From Turnera subulata (Eukaryota; Streptophyta; Magnoliopsida; Malpighiales; Passifloraceae): a stretch of 64,000 bases of DNA. Shown here one piece after another: positions 1 through 11,077 of this stretch. Every line of letters begins with the position of its first letter. The first letter of the stretch is position 1. Made by a program: the position numbers and the translations under genes. The notes under the pieces were generated by a model. That model worked only from the letters and a program-made list of their open reading frames with translations. It did not search any database and was not told the DNA's origin. Where the stretch lies: the NCBI GenBank assembly GCA_028386065.3, contig JAKUCV010003316.1, positions 2,504 through 66,503 on the forward strand, written 5' to 3'.

Positions 1-2409
1 AGCCCAAATAAAACCAGGCACGAAGCCCATCATAACCATAGAGAGAGAGAGAGAGAGACAGAGAGAAAGAGGGAGGTAGAAAGGGGGAGGTAGAAGGAGG
101 GAGGTAGAAACCGGTCATCACAGACCCACATGCAAATCTGCATAACACTTGCTAATCCGCAAGCAAACCCGAGGGGTATCACTTCCCGCTCGAAACAACC
201 GGTCATCAGCACACAGTGGCCTAACTTCTACTGTACATTATCTTTATTCACAGATTATGAGTTTATGTGTGCCATTAGTTGTGATCTAACAGGGTAGTGT
301 GATAAAAACATCTCAATCAGATAACCGGGTCTCCGACCCACAACACCTCACACAAAGCACCCAAAATCACATCACATGTTATAAACCATAACAATCCGAA
401 TTTCCAGCTCTTAAGCAAAACAGTACACTTAGGCACACAATACGGATCACAGCATGTTAGCAAACAAGCATGCAACTCAACCAAACCAATCCAACGAGCT
501 CATGCATACAAACATAAAAAGACATATAAAGTCACCTCAATGACGATTGTCCTGTGGAGCTTTTCCCAAAACCGAACCACCAGCTCCCGTGGTAACACCC
601 ATGCCTGAATACCGGCACATATACACATCACAAAACAGTTTTTGAAGAAATAAACAAAACTATGCATGAATGCCGATGTAAAGCTCAACTGAGTAAAACC
701 CGTCCCCAATTAGCCAATATGAAATTCCCGGGTCTAAACCCGACTCAATGTTCTCTCACCAAAACTTCAAGTAACGGGACCTAAGGTTCACCGGGCTTAA
801 GCCCAACTAAGTCCAAATGTAATCCCCGAGCCTATGGCCCACTCATTATATCGTTTATGAATTCCCGGCCTAAGTCCAATCTAAGCCCAATTACAATTTC
901 CGGGCCTAAAGCCCACTTCCTCAAGTCCTTATTAATCAATTATAGGTTTGGGCTCGAAGCCCGTTTCTTAAGTCCAATGGTCAATCCGAGCCCAAGTCCA
1001 TCCCGGCCTAAGGTTCTACCCGTGTCGGTATTTACCGGCCTAAGGTTCTACCCGTCTCGGTTTCCACTAATCACAATTAAATACATAACCCCAATTCCGA
1101 ATTATTATTACATGCCATAATTGAATACAAATTATACAGCCAAGCAATACCGTTAAGTGCCGAAATAATGACCCGAGTCTTCGCCGGAAAAATTCCCGAG
1201 CCTTCGCCGGAAAATTCCCGAGCCTCGTCGGAAAATTCCCGAGCCTTCGCCGGATTCCGGTGAACTCGCCGGAAAACACCCAAAAACCGACAAATCAACC
1301 CCAACAGATTCTGCCAACACACATCAACCATTCATTACAATTTCGCAGCAAACAAAATTCGCAATCCGTCAACAAAACAAATCGAAGAACAAAGGCCCTT
1401 ACCCGGAACCTTTCTGCCGGAAATTGTCCACTGCCCGAAACCAAATCCGAGCCTGACAACACCCACACAGCCTGCAGCCCCTCACTGCCCGTCACATAAC
1501 CAACCTGTCGGAACCGATCCCAACACCGGCGACAGCAGACCCGACACGCAGCAACAATCCAAAAACCACCACACCGCTGGCAAACCCAACCAGAGCAAGA
1601 AAACACCACAGCCTACAAAGCCCAACCGTCGACCGACCACCCCAAGCCAACAACAACAGCCCACAAAGAAAAACCGTCACGCGGGGAACTCAAAAGAAAA
1701 ACGAGAAAACGAAAAGGGGAGGGACGCAGGAGGACTCACCCGTGTTCGCGACGGCGGCGACGCGAGTAAGCTCCCGTACCGTCAGCAACGGCGGCGGCGT
1801 CGTGCTCCCTGTTCTCTGCAACCTACGGTGGCGGCGACCCGAGCGAAGAGAAGACGACGGTGCAGAGGATAGGGGCTGCTGTGTTGACGAAGACGAGTTG
1901 GAAAAAGGAATAGGGAGAGAACGAGAAAGAGAGGAAAACGGAAGAGAGAAAACGAAGGAGAAGGAAGAGAAGGGGGAGGCGGCGGTTTGGTGAAGAAGAA
2001 GAGAAATAGAGATAAGAAAGAAGAAGGAAAGAAAAAAGAAAAGAATAGGGGAAGGGAAGGAAACCGGCTAGGGCTTGACACACCAAGCCAAAACGACGTC
2101 CTGTCGTTTAGCTTGGTGCGGTCAACCCGCCCGTTGACCACCAGCTTTGTTTTGTTTTTTTTTTCTTTTCCTATTCCAAAACGACGTAGTTTCATTAGAA
2201 GCCGTGTTAAACCTCGCGTTTCACCCCGATCTCGAATCCGTTTCCAACGGGACCCGAACCATGAACGACACCAATTTGAAATTGACATTTCCAAGGCACA
2301 ATCATTTATTTCCTCGACCAAAACTCGAAAACACCTCAAGGGCAAAATTGGAATAACAATTTCGAAAATTCCGAGAAAAAATCAAATTACGAAAATCCGG
2401 GCCGTTACA
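1..2409 (-). mobile_element. Partial Ty3/gypsy LTR, minus strand
   Basis: Read on the minus strand, this block begins TGTAACGGCCCGG at 2409 and follows the LTR of the element at 6020-17196 in order: start block, AAGCCCTAG box, pyrimidine-rich tract, GC-rich stretch, donor-like GGTGAG, GGGCTTxAGGCCC-rich section, then the CTCTCT tract. It is clearly the same family but a diverged subfamily, with its middle (about 1400-2050) aligning poorly. Roughly 650 bp of the LTR's 3' end would lie left of the window, so I cannot tell a solo LTR from the 5' LTR of a full minus-strand element. It directly abuts 5S sequence at 2410. No protein gene is visible in it; the open frames are low-complexity. Confidence 0.85.
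41..112. repeat. GA-rich microsatellite inside LTR
   Basis: A run of GA dinucleotides grades into GGGAGGTAGAA-type repeats. On the minus strand it is the CT tract that also sits at 8410-8487 and 16430-16496 in the other two LTRs, so it belongs to the LTR. Confidence 0.8.
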
Positions 2410-2444
2410 GCTGACCTCTTGGGACGTCCTCGTGTTGCACCTCT
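2410..2444 (+). pseudogene. 5S rRNA 3' fragment
   Basis: Only 5S positions 86-120 remain, cut by the LTR ending at 2409. The first five bases GCTGA are probably one copy of the LTR's target duplication (5S positions 86-90); the partner would lie beyond the window start. Confidence 0.8.
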
Positions 2445-2699
2445 CTTTTTGCTCCTGCCCCTCGGCAACTTGGAACGGTTACAATTAATTCAACGACTTT
2501 TTGTCCAATTCGAGGGCGGATTATATTTACCTTAAAGATTTTCCTCAAAATTGCGAGGCTAGAGCGAAATGAATTTGGAGGAACAAGCTTTTCCAATAAA
2601 AAAGAAGATAATCAAACCCTTTATGAGCCTCTTTTATTTAGAAGAAAACCAATTATACTTGGCGACTTAAATAAATAAATTTATGATGATGGATATGAC

Positions 2700-2819
2700 A
2701 GGTGTGATCATACCAGCACTAATGCACCGGATCCCATCAGAACTCCGAAGTTAAACATGCTTGGGCGAGAGTAGTACTAGGATGGGTGACCTCCAAGGAG
2801 GTCCTCGTGTTGCACACCT
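2700..2819 (+). rRNA. 5S rRNA-like copy
   Basis: A-box region GTTAAACATGC. The first base is A instead of G. Box C is altered to CTCCAAGGAGG, and the 3' end is CACACCT. Confidence 0.85.
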
Positions 2820-2881
2820 CTTTTTGTTCCCGCCCCTCGGCAACTTGGAACTGTTATATTTATTTCAACGGCTTTTTGTCC

Positions 2882-2968
2882 AATTTGAGGGCGGATTATA
2901 TTTATTTTAAAGGTTTTCTTTTTTAATTTGAGGGCGGATTATACTTACTTTAAAGGTTTTCCTCAAAT
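2882..2968 (+). repeat. Duplicated 43-bp spacer subrepeat (representative)
   Basis: Two adjacent copies (2882-2924 and from 2925) share AATTTGAGGGCGGATTATA, then TTTAAAGGTTTTC. The same doublet is present in almost every spacer of the array, with a T-run of variable length between the copies. Confidence 0.8.
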
Positions 2969-3117
2969 TTGCGAGGGTAGAGCGAAATGAATTTGGAAGA
3001 ACAAGCCTTTTCATTAAAAATGAAGATAATCAAACCCTTTATGAGCCTCTTTTACTTAGAAGAAATCCAATTATACTTGGCGACTTGGATAAATAAATTT
3101 ATGATGATGGATATGAC

Positions 3118-3237
3118 GGGTGCGATCATACCAGCACTAATGCACCGGATCCCATCAGAACTCCGAAGTTTAACGTGCTTGGGCGAGAATAGTACTAGGA
3201 TGGGTGACCTCCTGGGAAGTCCTCGTGTGACACCCCT
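3118..3237 (+). rRNA. 5S rRNA-like copy
   Basis: A-box region GTTTAACGTGC. GAGAATAGTACT has one change, and the 3' end reads GTGACACCCCT. Confidence 0.87.
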
Positions 3238-3533
3238 CTTTTTGCTCCCGCCCCTCGGCAACTTGGAACAATTACATTTATTTCAACGGCTTTTCGTCCA
3301 CTTCGAGGGCGGATTATATTTATTTCAGAGGTTTTTTTTGAATTTAAAGGCGGATTATATTTACTTTAAACGTTTTCCTCAAATTTGCAAGGCTAGAGCG
3401 AAATGAATTTGGAAGAACGAGCTTTTCCATTAAAAAAGAAGATAATCAAACCCTTTATGAGCCTCATTTATTTAGAAGAAATCCAAATATACTTGGGGAC
3501 TTGGATAAATTAATTCATGATGATGGATATGAC

Positions 3534-3653
3534 GGGAGCGATCGTTCCAGCACTAATGCACCGGATCCCATCAGAACTTCGAAGTGAAACGTGCTTGGGC
3601 GAGTGTACTACTAGGATGGGTGACCTCCTGGGAAGTCCTTGCATTGCACCTCT
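3534..3653 (+). rRNA. 5S rRNA-like copy
   Basis: GTGAAACGTGC class with GAGTGTACTACT. It starts GGGAGC, which breaks helix I pairing, and ends CACCTCT. Confidence 0.85.
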
Positions 3654-3949
3654 CTTTTTGCTCCCGCCCCTCGGCAACTTGGAACGGTTATATTTATTTC
3701 ACCGGCTTTTTGTCAAATTCGAGGGCGGATTATATTTATTTTAAAGGTTTTTTTTTGAATTTAAGGGCGGAATATATTTACTTTAAAGCTTTTCCTCAAA
3801 TTTGCGAGGCTAGAGCGAAATGATTTGGAAGAACAAGCTTTTCCATTAAAAAAGAAGATAATCAAACCCTTTATGAGCCTCTTTTACTTAGAAGAAATCC
3901 AATTAAACTTGTCGACTTGGATAAATAAATTTATGATGATGGATATGAC

Positions 3950-4069
3950 GGGTGTGATCATACCAGCATTAATGCAACGAATCCCATTAGAACTCCGAAG
4001 TTTAACGTGCTTGGGCGAGAGTAGTACTAGGACGGGTGACCTCCTGGGAAGTCCTCGTGTTGCACCTCT
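3950..4069 (+). rRNA. 5S rRNA-like copy
   Basis: GTTTAACGTGC class with GACGGG in box C. It has GGGTGTGATC at the start and CAACGAATCCC in place of CACCGGATCCC. Confidence 0.86.
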
Positions 4070-4366
4070 CTTTTTGCTCCTGCCCCTCGGCAACTTGGAA
4101 CGGTTACATTTATTTCAACGGCTTTTTGTCCAATTCGAGGGTGGATTATATTTATTTTAAAGGTTTTTCTTTTGAATTTGATGGCGGATTATATTTACTT
4201 TGAAGGTTTTCCTCAAATTTGCGAGGCTAGAGCGAAATGATTTGGAAGAACAAGCTTTTCCATTAAAAAAGAAGTTAATCAAACCCTTTATGAGCCCCTT
4301 TTACCTAGAAGAAATCCAATTAAACTTAGCGACTTGGATAAATAAATTTATGATGATGGATATGAC

Positions 4367-4486
4367 GGGTGCGATCATACCAGCACTAATGCACCGAATC
4401 CCATCAGAACTCTGAAGTTTAACGTGCTTGGGCGAGAGTAGTACTAGGACGGGTGACCTCCTGAGAAGTCCTCGTGTTGCACCACT
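4367..4486 (+). rRNA. 5S rRNA-like copy
   Basis: GTTTAACGTGC class preceded by CTCTGAA. Box C reads GACGGGTGACCTCCTGAGAAG, and the end is CACCACT. Confidence 0.86.
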
Positions 4487-4740
4487 CTTTTTGCTCCTGC
4501 CCCTCGGCAACTTGGAACGGTTACATTTATTTCAACGACTTTTTGTCCAATTCGAGGGCGGATTATATTTATTTTAAAGGTTTTCCTCAAATTTGCAAGG
4601 CTAGAGCGAAATGAATTTGGAAGAACGAGCTTTTCCAATAAAAAGAAGAAAATCAAACCCTTTATGAGCCTCTTTGATTTAGAGGAAAACGAATTATACT
4701 TGGCGACTTGGATAAATAAATTTATGATGATGGATATGAC

Positions 4741-4860
4741 GGGTGCGATCATACCAGCACTAATGCACCGGATCCCATCAGAACTCCGAAGTTAAACATG
4801 CTTGGGCGAGAGTAGTACTAGGATGGGTGACCTCTTAGGAGGTCCTCGTGTTGCACCCCT
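4741..4860 (+). rRNA. 5S rRNA-like copy
   Basis: GTTAAACATGC class. CCTCTTAGGAGG replaces CCTCCTGGGAAG; both helix I strands are intact. Confidence 0.87.
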
Positions 4861-5157
4861 CTTTCTGTTCCCGCCCCTCGGCAACTTGGAACTGTTATAT
4901 TTATTTCAACGGCTTTTTGTCCAATTTGAGGGCGGACTATATATATTTTTAAATTTTTTTTTTGAATTTGAGGTCGGATTATACTTACTTTAAAAGTTTT
5001 CCTCAAATTTGCGAGGCTAGAGCGAATTGAATTTGGAAGAACAAGCTTTTCCATTAAAAAAGAAGATAATCAAACCCTTTATGAGCCTTTTTTACTTAGA
5101 AGAAATCCAATTATACTTGGCCACATGGATAAATAAATTTATGATGATGGATATGAC

Positions 5158-5277
5158 GGGTGCGATCATACCAGCACTAATGCACCGGATCCCTTCAGAA
5201 CTCCGAAGTTTAACGTGCTTGGGCGAGAGTAGTACTAGGATGGGTGACCTCCTGGGAAGTCCTCGTGTGCCACCCCT
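5158..5277 (+). rRNA. 5S rRNA-like copy
   Basis: GTTTAACGTGC class. Changes are CCCTTCAGAAC and a 3' end GTGCCACCCCT. Confidence 0.87.
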
Positions 5278-5575
5278 CTTTTTGCTCCCGCCCCTCGGCA
5301 ACTTGGAACGATTACATTTATTTGAACGGCTTTTTGTCCAATTCTAGGGCGGATTATATTTATTTCAAAGGTTTCTTTTTTGAATTTAAGGGCGGATTAT
5401 ATTTACTTTAAAGGTTTTCCTCAAATTTGCGAGGCTAGAGCGAAATGAATTTGGTTGAACGAGCTTTTCCATTAGAAAAGAAGATAATCAAACCCTTTTT
5501 GAGCCTGTTTTATTTAGAAAAAATCCAATTATACTTGGGGACTTGGATAAATAAGTTGGTGATGACGAATATGAC

Positions 5576-5695
5576 GGGTGCGATCATTCCAACACTAATG
5601 CATCGGATCCCATCAGAACTCCGAAGTGAAACGTGCTTGGGCAAGAGTAGTACTAGGATGGGTGACCTCCTAGGAAGTCCTCGAGTTGCACCCCT
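5576..5695 (+). rRNA. 5S rRNA-like copy
   Basis: GTGAAACGTGC class with GGCAAGAG and CATTCCAACAC; CTAGGAAG in box C. Confidence 0.87.
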
Positions 5696-5993
5696 CTTTT
5701 TGCTCCCGCCCCTCGGCAACTTGGAACGGTTACATTTATTTCAACGGCTTTTTGTCCAATTGAAGGGCGGATTATATTTATTTTAAAGGTTTTCATTTTG
5801 AATTTGAGGGCGCATTATATCTACTTTAAAGGTTTTCCTCAAATTCCCGAGGCTAGAGAGAAATGAATTTGGAAGAATGAATTTTTCCATTAAAAAAGTA
5901 GATAATCAAACCCTTTTTGAGCCTCTTTTATTTACAAGAAATCCAATTATACTTGGCGACTTGGATAAATAAATTTATGATGATGGATATAAC

Positions 5994-6019
5994 GGGAGCG
6001 ATCATACCAGCACTAATGC
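5994..6019 (+). pseudogene. 5S rRNA copy split by gypsy insertion, 5' part
   Basis: 5S positions 1-26, starting GGGAGC. The sequence stops at AATGC, where the retrotransposon begins; the rest resumes at 17197. Confidence 0.93.
6015..6019. repeat. Target-site duplication AATGC, left
   Basis: Five bases directly before the 5' LTR, identical to 17197-17201 directly after the 3' LTR. They correspond to 5S positions 22-26. Confidence 0.95.
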
Positions 6020-6350
6020 TGTAACGCCCCGAATTTTTTTTTATAATTTGATTTACGGAATTTTTTGAATTTTATTCCAATTTTACCCTCGATAGATTTC
6101 CATGTTTTTGGTTAAGGGAAATAACTATTTTCTTTGGGAATGTCAGTTTCAAGTTGGAATTTTTCATGCTTCGGGTTTCGTTGAAGTGGGAATGTGTTTC
6201 GGGGTGAAACACGGGACTTGTTGAGGCTTCAATCGAAACTACGTCGTTTTGTGAAAAAATAAAATAAAATAAAATAAAAGGGCTGGTCAACAGGGCGGGT
6301 TGACCGCGCCAAGCCAAACAACATGACGTCATTTTGGGCTCGGCGGGTCA

Positions 6351-6359
6351 AAACCCTAG
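6351..6359 (+). promoter_or_regulatory. Telo-box AAACCCTAG with CT-rich leader
   Basis: AAACCCTAG is a known plant promoter element, often found with pyrimidine patches near transcription starts. Here it is followed at once by about 130 bases of nearly pure pyrimidine. The same pair occurs at 14391-14399 in the 3' LTR and, as AAGCCCTAG, on the minus strand at 2068-2076. A promoter role is inference. Confidence 0.5.
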
Positions 6360-6446
6360 CCGGCCCCTTCTTTCCCTTTCCTTTTCTTTTTTCTTCTTTT
6401 CTCTCCTCTTCTTCTTTTCTTCTCTTCTTCTCCCGCCGCTGGCTCG

Positions 6447-6447
<1 letters not shown>

Positions 6448-6492
<45 letters not shown>
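6448..6492 (+). repeat. CT microsatellite
   Basis: A long TC run in the 5' LTR; the matching run in the 3' LTR (about 14490-14511) is shorter by about ten dinucleotides. Confidence 0.9.
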
Positions 6493-6496
<4 letters not shown>

Positions 6497-9188
6497 TTCT
6501 CCCTCTCTCCCATGAAACCTCCCCTCCCCAATCGACCCTTGCTGTGCCTGAAGCACCAGTCGCCGCCGCCTTGTTTTCTTTTCCTCTCCACACAGCCCCG
6601 GGTTCCTTCTCCTTCGGTTACTCTGTGACGTCGCCGCCACCATCTTTGTCTTCACCCTCAATCACACCCACGCTTCGCCTTCGTCTTTTGGGGTTGGACT
6701 GTCGCCGCTGCACCGTGTGGAGAGGTTGGCTTCGAGGCGTCGTGTTGGGCAGAAATCGCGGGGTCGGGGGTCGAGTCGTCGTCGCCGCCTGCACTGGTAA
6801 GCCGACCTTGCCTCCTCTTCCTTCTTCCTCTTTTTTTTTCCCTGTTCTCTTTTGGTCGATTTGTCTAATCGGGTTTGGTTTCGTTTAATTGGTGTTGATG
6901 GGTGTCTTGTGCTATTGCTCCGGTTTGGATTGCCCGCGGTGTTTTGTAGTTTGGTTGTTGTTGGTGGTTGTCGCGCCGGGGACGGTGGGGGCATGGTGCC
7001 AGGATTGCCAAGGCAGTGCTCACGGTTCCGAGATTTTGGTTTTTCGGTGAGGTTCCAGATTCCTTTTTCCCCCGATTTGTTATTTTCTTCCTTCTTTTTT
7101 GTTTTTGTGAGGGGAAGGAAACGATATGGATTGACTGTTGTTTTACATGTGGTGCTTGGGCAGAATTCTGGTGGTCGTTTGGGTGTTTTCCGGCGAGTTG
7201 ATCGGAATCCGTCGAGGCTCAGAAATTTTCCGGCTAGGGCTCGGGTTTTGTTCCGAGAAGGCAGAATATTTCCGGCTTGATGGTAGCTTTCTTTGTTATG
7301 TTTTAATCTCATCCATGGCATGTATAATTAAACAAGTTCTTTCATGTATCGGGAATATCGAGTTCTAGCAAAACCGTGTGTGGGGTTTGTGAGTGTGTGT
7401 GGCCGAAAATTACCAACACGGGTAGAACCATAGGCCGGGAACACTTGGGCTCGGGAATGACCTTAGAACGATATTTAGGAAAAACCGGGCCCAGGCCCAA
7501 CTAACTGACTTTTAAGACCTTGAGACTCTAAAGGACTTTAAGATATGGGCTTGAGGCCCAATGACTTAATTGGATGACCTCTGGACTTGGGTAATAGGTT
7601 TTAAGCCCAACTTCATAATGGGCTTTAGGCCTGGGATTCGGTTTTGGACTTAAATGGGCTTTAGGCCCGGGGACTCGTTAAGGACATAATGAATGGGCTA
7701 TAGGCCAGGGGAATTATTTATAAACTTAGTTGGGCTTAAGCCCGGAGCACCTTAGGTCCCTTTCTCTTTGGAGTTACCCTTTTGGGTTTAGACTCTGAAA
7801 TTTCTTAACCGGGTAGATTGGGTCAAGTTCTATTCAGTTGAACATATTAATATCATGCAGGCACGGCTTATTGAAATTGTTTGTAATTTATTGTGTGTGC
7901 CGGTATTCAGGCACGGGTAATACCTCGGGAGCTGGAGGATATGTCTTGGGGGAAGCTCCACAGGATAATCGTCGTTGAGGTGACTTTATAAGTCTTTTTA
8001 TGTTTGTATGCATGAGCCTGTTAGACTGGTCTGTTTGAGTTGCATGCCTTGTTTGCTAACATGCTGTGATCCGTATTATGTGCCTATGTGTTACTATTTG
8101 CTGGATGAGCATGATTTTTTTTTTTGGATTGTTATGGAATATAACATGTGGAGTGATTTTGGGGGATTTATGTGATGTACTGTGGGTCGGAGACCCGGTT
8201 ACTTGATTGAGTTGATAATTCACACAACCCTGTTAGATCACAACTCTTGGCACACATGAACTCATAATTTGTGAATAAGAATAATGTACAGTAGAAGATA
8301 GGCTACTGTGTGCTGATGACCGGATGGTTCGAGCGGGAAGTGATATCCCTCGGGTTTGCATGCGGGATAGCGTTGATTATGCGGTTTAGCATATGGGTCT
8401 GCGATGACCGGTTCTACCTCCCTCCTTCTACCTCCTCCTTTCTACCTCCCTCTTTCTCTCTATCTCTCTCTCTCTCTCTCTCTCTATGGATGTGTTTGGG
8501 CTCCGTGCCTGGTTTATTTGGGCTTATGCCTGGTTGTCTCATGAGATGGGACCGAGCTCGACGCACACAGTAGGGGGCCCTGAATAATGAATATAATAAG
8601 AAAAACTCAACACACAACAGATGTAAAATATAAACTGTTTGCTTTATGCGGTTGGCATGTTAGTACTGGTTATTGTGTGTTTGCTTACTTGTGTTTGTTT
8701 CTCTTCTTTCCTTTCGAACTTGCTTTGCACACCTACATAACTAGATTTATACTGCTCACTGAGTAGGCGACTCACACAATCGCCAACGTTATTTTTTTTC
8801 AGACCCTTAGTTAGCGTGCAGTCTCTTTCTTCTTTTCCGGAGTACGGACGTGGATATCCCAGCAGGTAGCTGTGCTTCTTCTCCCGGTTGGATCCATAGA
8901 GCCTACATGCATAACATATACTTTGCTTGTTTTATATTTTATCTTGACTTCCGCTGCATTGGATTTTATTGAGATGTGATTATTTGATGATGTTTCGGCA
9001 GGATGCCGGGTTGACTTATGGCTTGTTAAGCCGGTTTGTTTTTTTGTTTTTTATGACATCTCGATTTATTAAGATTGTAGGATAATGTTTTGGTATTGGA
9101 TTTCGTGTTCTCGGCTTCAGGGGCATTTTGGTAAATTCTTTTGGATTTAGTATTTTATTTGTAAAATTGGGACACGGTTGTTTCAGCT

Positions 9189-9200
9189 TGGTAGCGGAGC
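9189..9200 (+). other. Primer-binding site of the chromovirus
   Basis: TGGTAGCGGAGC lies three bases after the 5' LTR. It resembles the initiator-Met tRNA complement TGGTATCAGAGC with three central changes (TCA to GCG). Confidence 0.75.
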
Positions 9201-9330
9201 AGGCTTCAGATCCTTGGTTTTAAAAGTGTTTTAAACTTTGTTTTCAAAGTGAACTCTGTGTTTAAGCCTGTTTCCAGATTTATGACTTTAAAAGTGTTTT
9301 TGACTCATTTGCATTCATATAGGCGTTGAT

Positions 9331-10640
9331 ATGGATCACCAGGGGCAGCACAATGCTGAGGATGACGCCGCTACTCATGTCTCTGACAATGTGTCGGTGA
9401 TGCAGGTTCCCGTTGGTCAGGAGAACAATAATGCAGCAGGGAATAATGCTGCAGGTGGAGGAGAACAGAATGTTGTGCCACCCGTACCACCTGTTGTGGA
9501 CCCAACATTCCACCAGTATCAGGCCTTTCTGCAGTGGCAACAGTTCCAGCAGTTTCAGCAGCAGGGTGCCCAACCGGTAGCACCTGCTACGGCAGGTGGT
9601 ATAGAGAGTGGATATAGGCACATGGATAAGTCGGCAGTCAAGGAATTCTCTGGTGAAGAGGGCAAAGCCAGGGAGTTTGATGACTGGTTCCGCTAGGTGG
9701 AGAATGTTCTGGAGAAGTTCACTTGTGCACCTGAGTAGAGGGCTCGATTTACGGCACACAAGTTCACGGGATATGCATTGACATGGTGGCAGGAACTTGT
9801 GGCCAACCTACCGAAGCCTGTGGAGATGCCATGGGAGGATTTCAAGGAGAAATTCTACAAGTGGATTCTCACCGTTGGTTTTCTGGAGGAGCAGAAAAAG
9901 CAGTTTCTTGAGGTGAAGCAGGGACTAGAGGAGACGGTGTCAGCATTCAGGATCCGGTTCAGCATCCTTCTCTCTTATGCTAGGTAGTTTGTTCCCGATG
10001 AGGTGACTAAGTGTAGGCGGTTTGTTAATGGCTTACGCACAGAGTTGGCGTTAGCTGTGGCTAGTGGAGGGCACAAGACTTGGAGGCAGTTTGTGAGGCT
10101 ACTTTTGATGCTGAGAGAGTTCAGTTGATCAGGAAGGAGGCTCGGACAACCGAGCAGAGGAAGCAGTCATCTGCTTCAGGACAGAAGAGGCAGTATTCTG
10201 ATGCCGGAGGTGCAGATTATTCTGGTGGACAGGGTTCTTCTTACCTAGGTTCGAAGAAGTCCCGAGGGCAGAGCTATCAGGGTAGACCAGGCAAATCCTC
10301 GGGAGGATGGTCCTATCAGTCTGGATCTCAGGGACGGGGTTCCTCGGCACGATTCTCGGGTACATGCTGGTATTGAAATAAGCCGGGACACCAGAAGTCA
10401 TCTTGTTACAAGTGGATTAAGGATAACGGTGGCAGTGGTTCCCAGTATACAGTACTGAGTTCTGTTGCTAGTGGTGCTGTTTCTTCTGGTCCAAACAAGG
10501 GTGGCGAACAACAGGGTCGAGGTCGTGGGGGTTCTAGAGCTTCGAACCGCGGGGGTGCGACTCAGTCTGCTGCAGCTCCTAGGGTTTATGCCATTACCAG
10601 AGAGGAGGCTGCTGATGCTCCAGAGGTTATAGCAGGTACA
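9331..10640 (+). pseudogene. gag: Chromovirus gag relic
   Basis: Would encode the capsid/nucleocapsid part of gag-pol. It starts with ATG at 9331, followed by a Gln/Asn/Pro-rich N-terminus and then a retrotransposon gag domain with the motifs AVKEFSGEE, ALTWWQEL and MPWEDFKEKFY. Stops interrupt it at 9694, 9736 and 9985 (all TAG). A frameshift near 10060-10080 moves the frame to that of 10080-10376, which holds a Ser/Gly/Gln-rich linker and a CCHC zinc knuckle at 10365-10406. The second cysteine codon of the knuckle is TGA (10374). A Gly/Arg-rich stretch then leads into protease. This is a broken gene. Confidence 0.9.
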
Positions 10641-11077
10641 TTTATGGTTTTTGGTCAGTATGCACATGCTTTAGTTGATCCAGGCTCAACACACTCTTTT
10701 GTATCACGTGCATTCATGACCACTCATAACATAGAGGATGATAACCTTAGTAGACCCCTGAGAGTCCGTTTACCCACTGGTGATATAGTAGGTGTTGATC
10801 GAGTTTGTAGAGATGTATCGAGAGAGTATGATAGTGAGAGTTTTCCTTCTGATCTTGCTTCATGGACTTGGGAGAGTTTGATGTTATCTTAGGCATGGAT
10901 TGGTTGTCCAAACACCAGGCAGTAGTTGATTGTCGGGCCAGGGAGGTGTCTTTGTCTTCTCTGTTGGGGCGTAGATTGGTGTTCGTTGGAAAGCGAAGAG
11001 CCCTATCGGCGTGTTGTATCTCGGCCATCCAAGCTTTCAGGATGATCTGAGAGGGTTGTGATGCTTTTCTAGCTCAT
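10641..11077 (+). pseudogene. pol: Chromovirus aspartic protease relic
   Basis: A retropepsin-like segment that would mature the gag-pol polyprotein. The catalytic motif DPGSTHSF is encoded from 10677, and the second half has the usual GEFDVILGMDWL motif from about 10865. The two halves are in different frames, so a frameshift lies near 10858. A TGA at 11048 closes the frame before RT; at this place a CGA Arg codon would be expected, which fits a C-to-T change. Confidence 0.88.

Larger units (their letters stand above)
2410..6019 (+). repeat. 5S rDNA tandem array, segment 1
   Basis: Ten head-to-tail units, the first and last broken by LTR insertions. A unit consists of a 120-bp 5S-like sequence, a run of about five Ts just after it (Pol III terminator), a block around CTCCCGCCCCTCGGCAACTT, two 43-bp subrepeats, a conserved block near GAATTTGGAAGAACGAGC, and an AT-rich stretch ending C at -1. 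The upstream region has an AT-rich TATA-like tract at about -30 to -17 and C at -1, but not the GC at about -12 known from plant 5S genes. Confidence 0.93.
6020..9185 (+). repeat. 5' LTR of the chromovirus (3166 bp)
   Basis: Runs from TGTAACGCCCC to TGTTTCA, TG...CA as expected. Internal features in order: TGACGTCA palindrome at 6324-6331, telo-box AAACCCTAG at 6351-6359, a pyrimidine-rich stretch with a long CT microsatellite to 6492, a GC-rich part, donor-like GTAAGC at 6797, a GGCCC/GGGCTT-rich segment at 7480-7745, and a second CT tract near 8456-8486. No credible protein gene is seen; open frames here are proline/serine-rich low-complexity. Confidence 0.95.

Noticed and set aside
1742..2535. 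Arg/Lys/Glu-rich frames in the first LTR
   Set aside because: Low-complexity GA-rich LTR sequence, different in each related LTR.
6323..7321. Ser/Pro-rich frames in the chromovirus LTRs, seen again at 14284-15339
   Set aside because: They overlap on both strands, change with microsatellite length, and match no known domain; best explained by the CT-rich leader.
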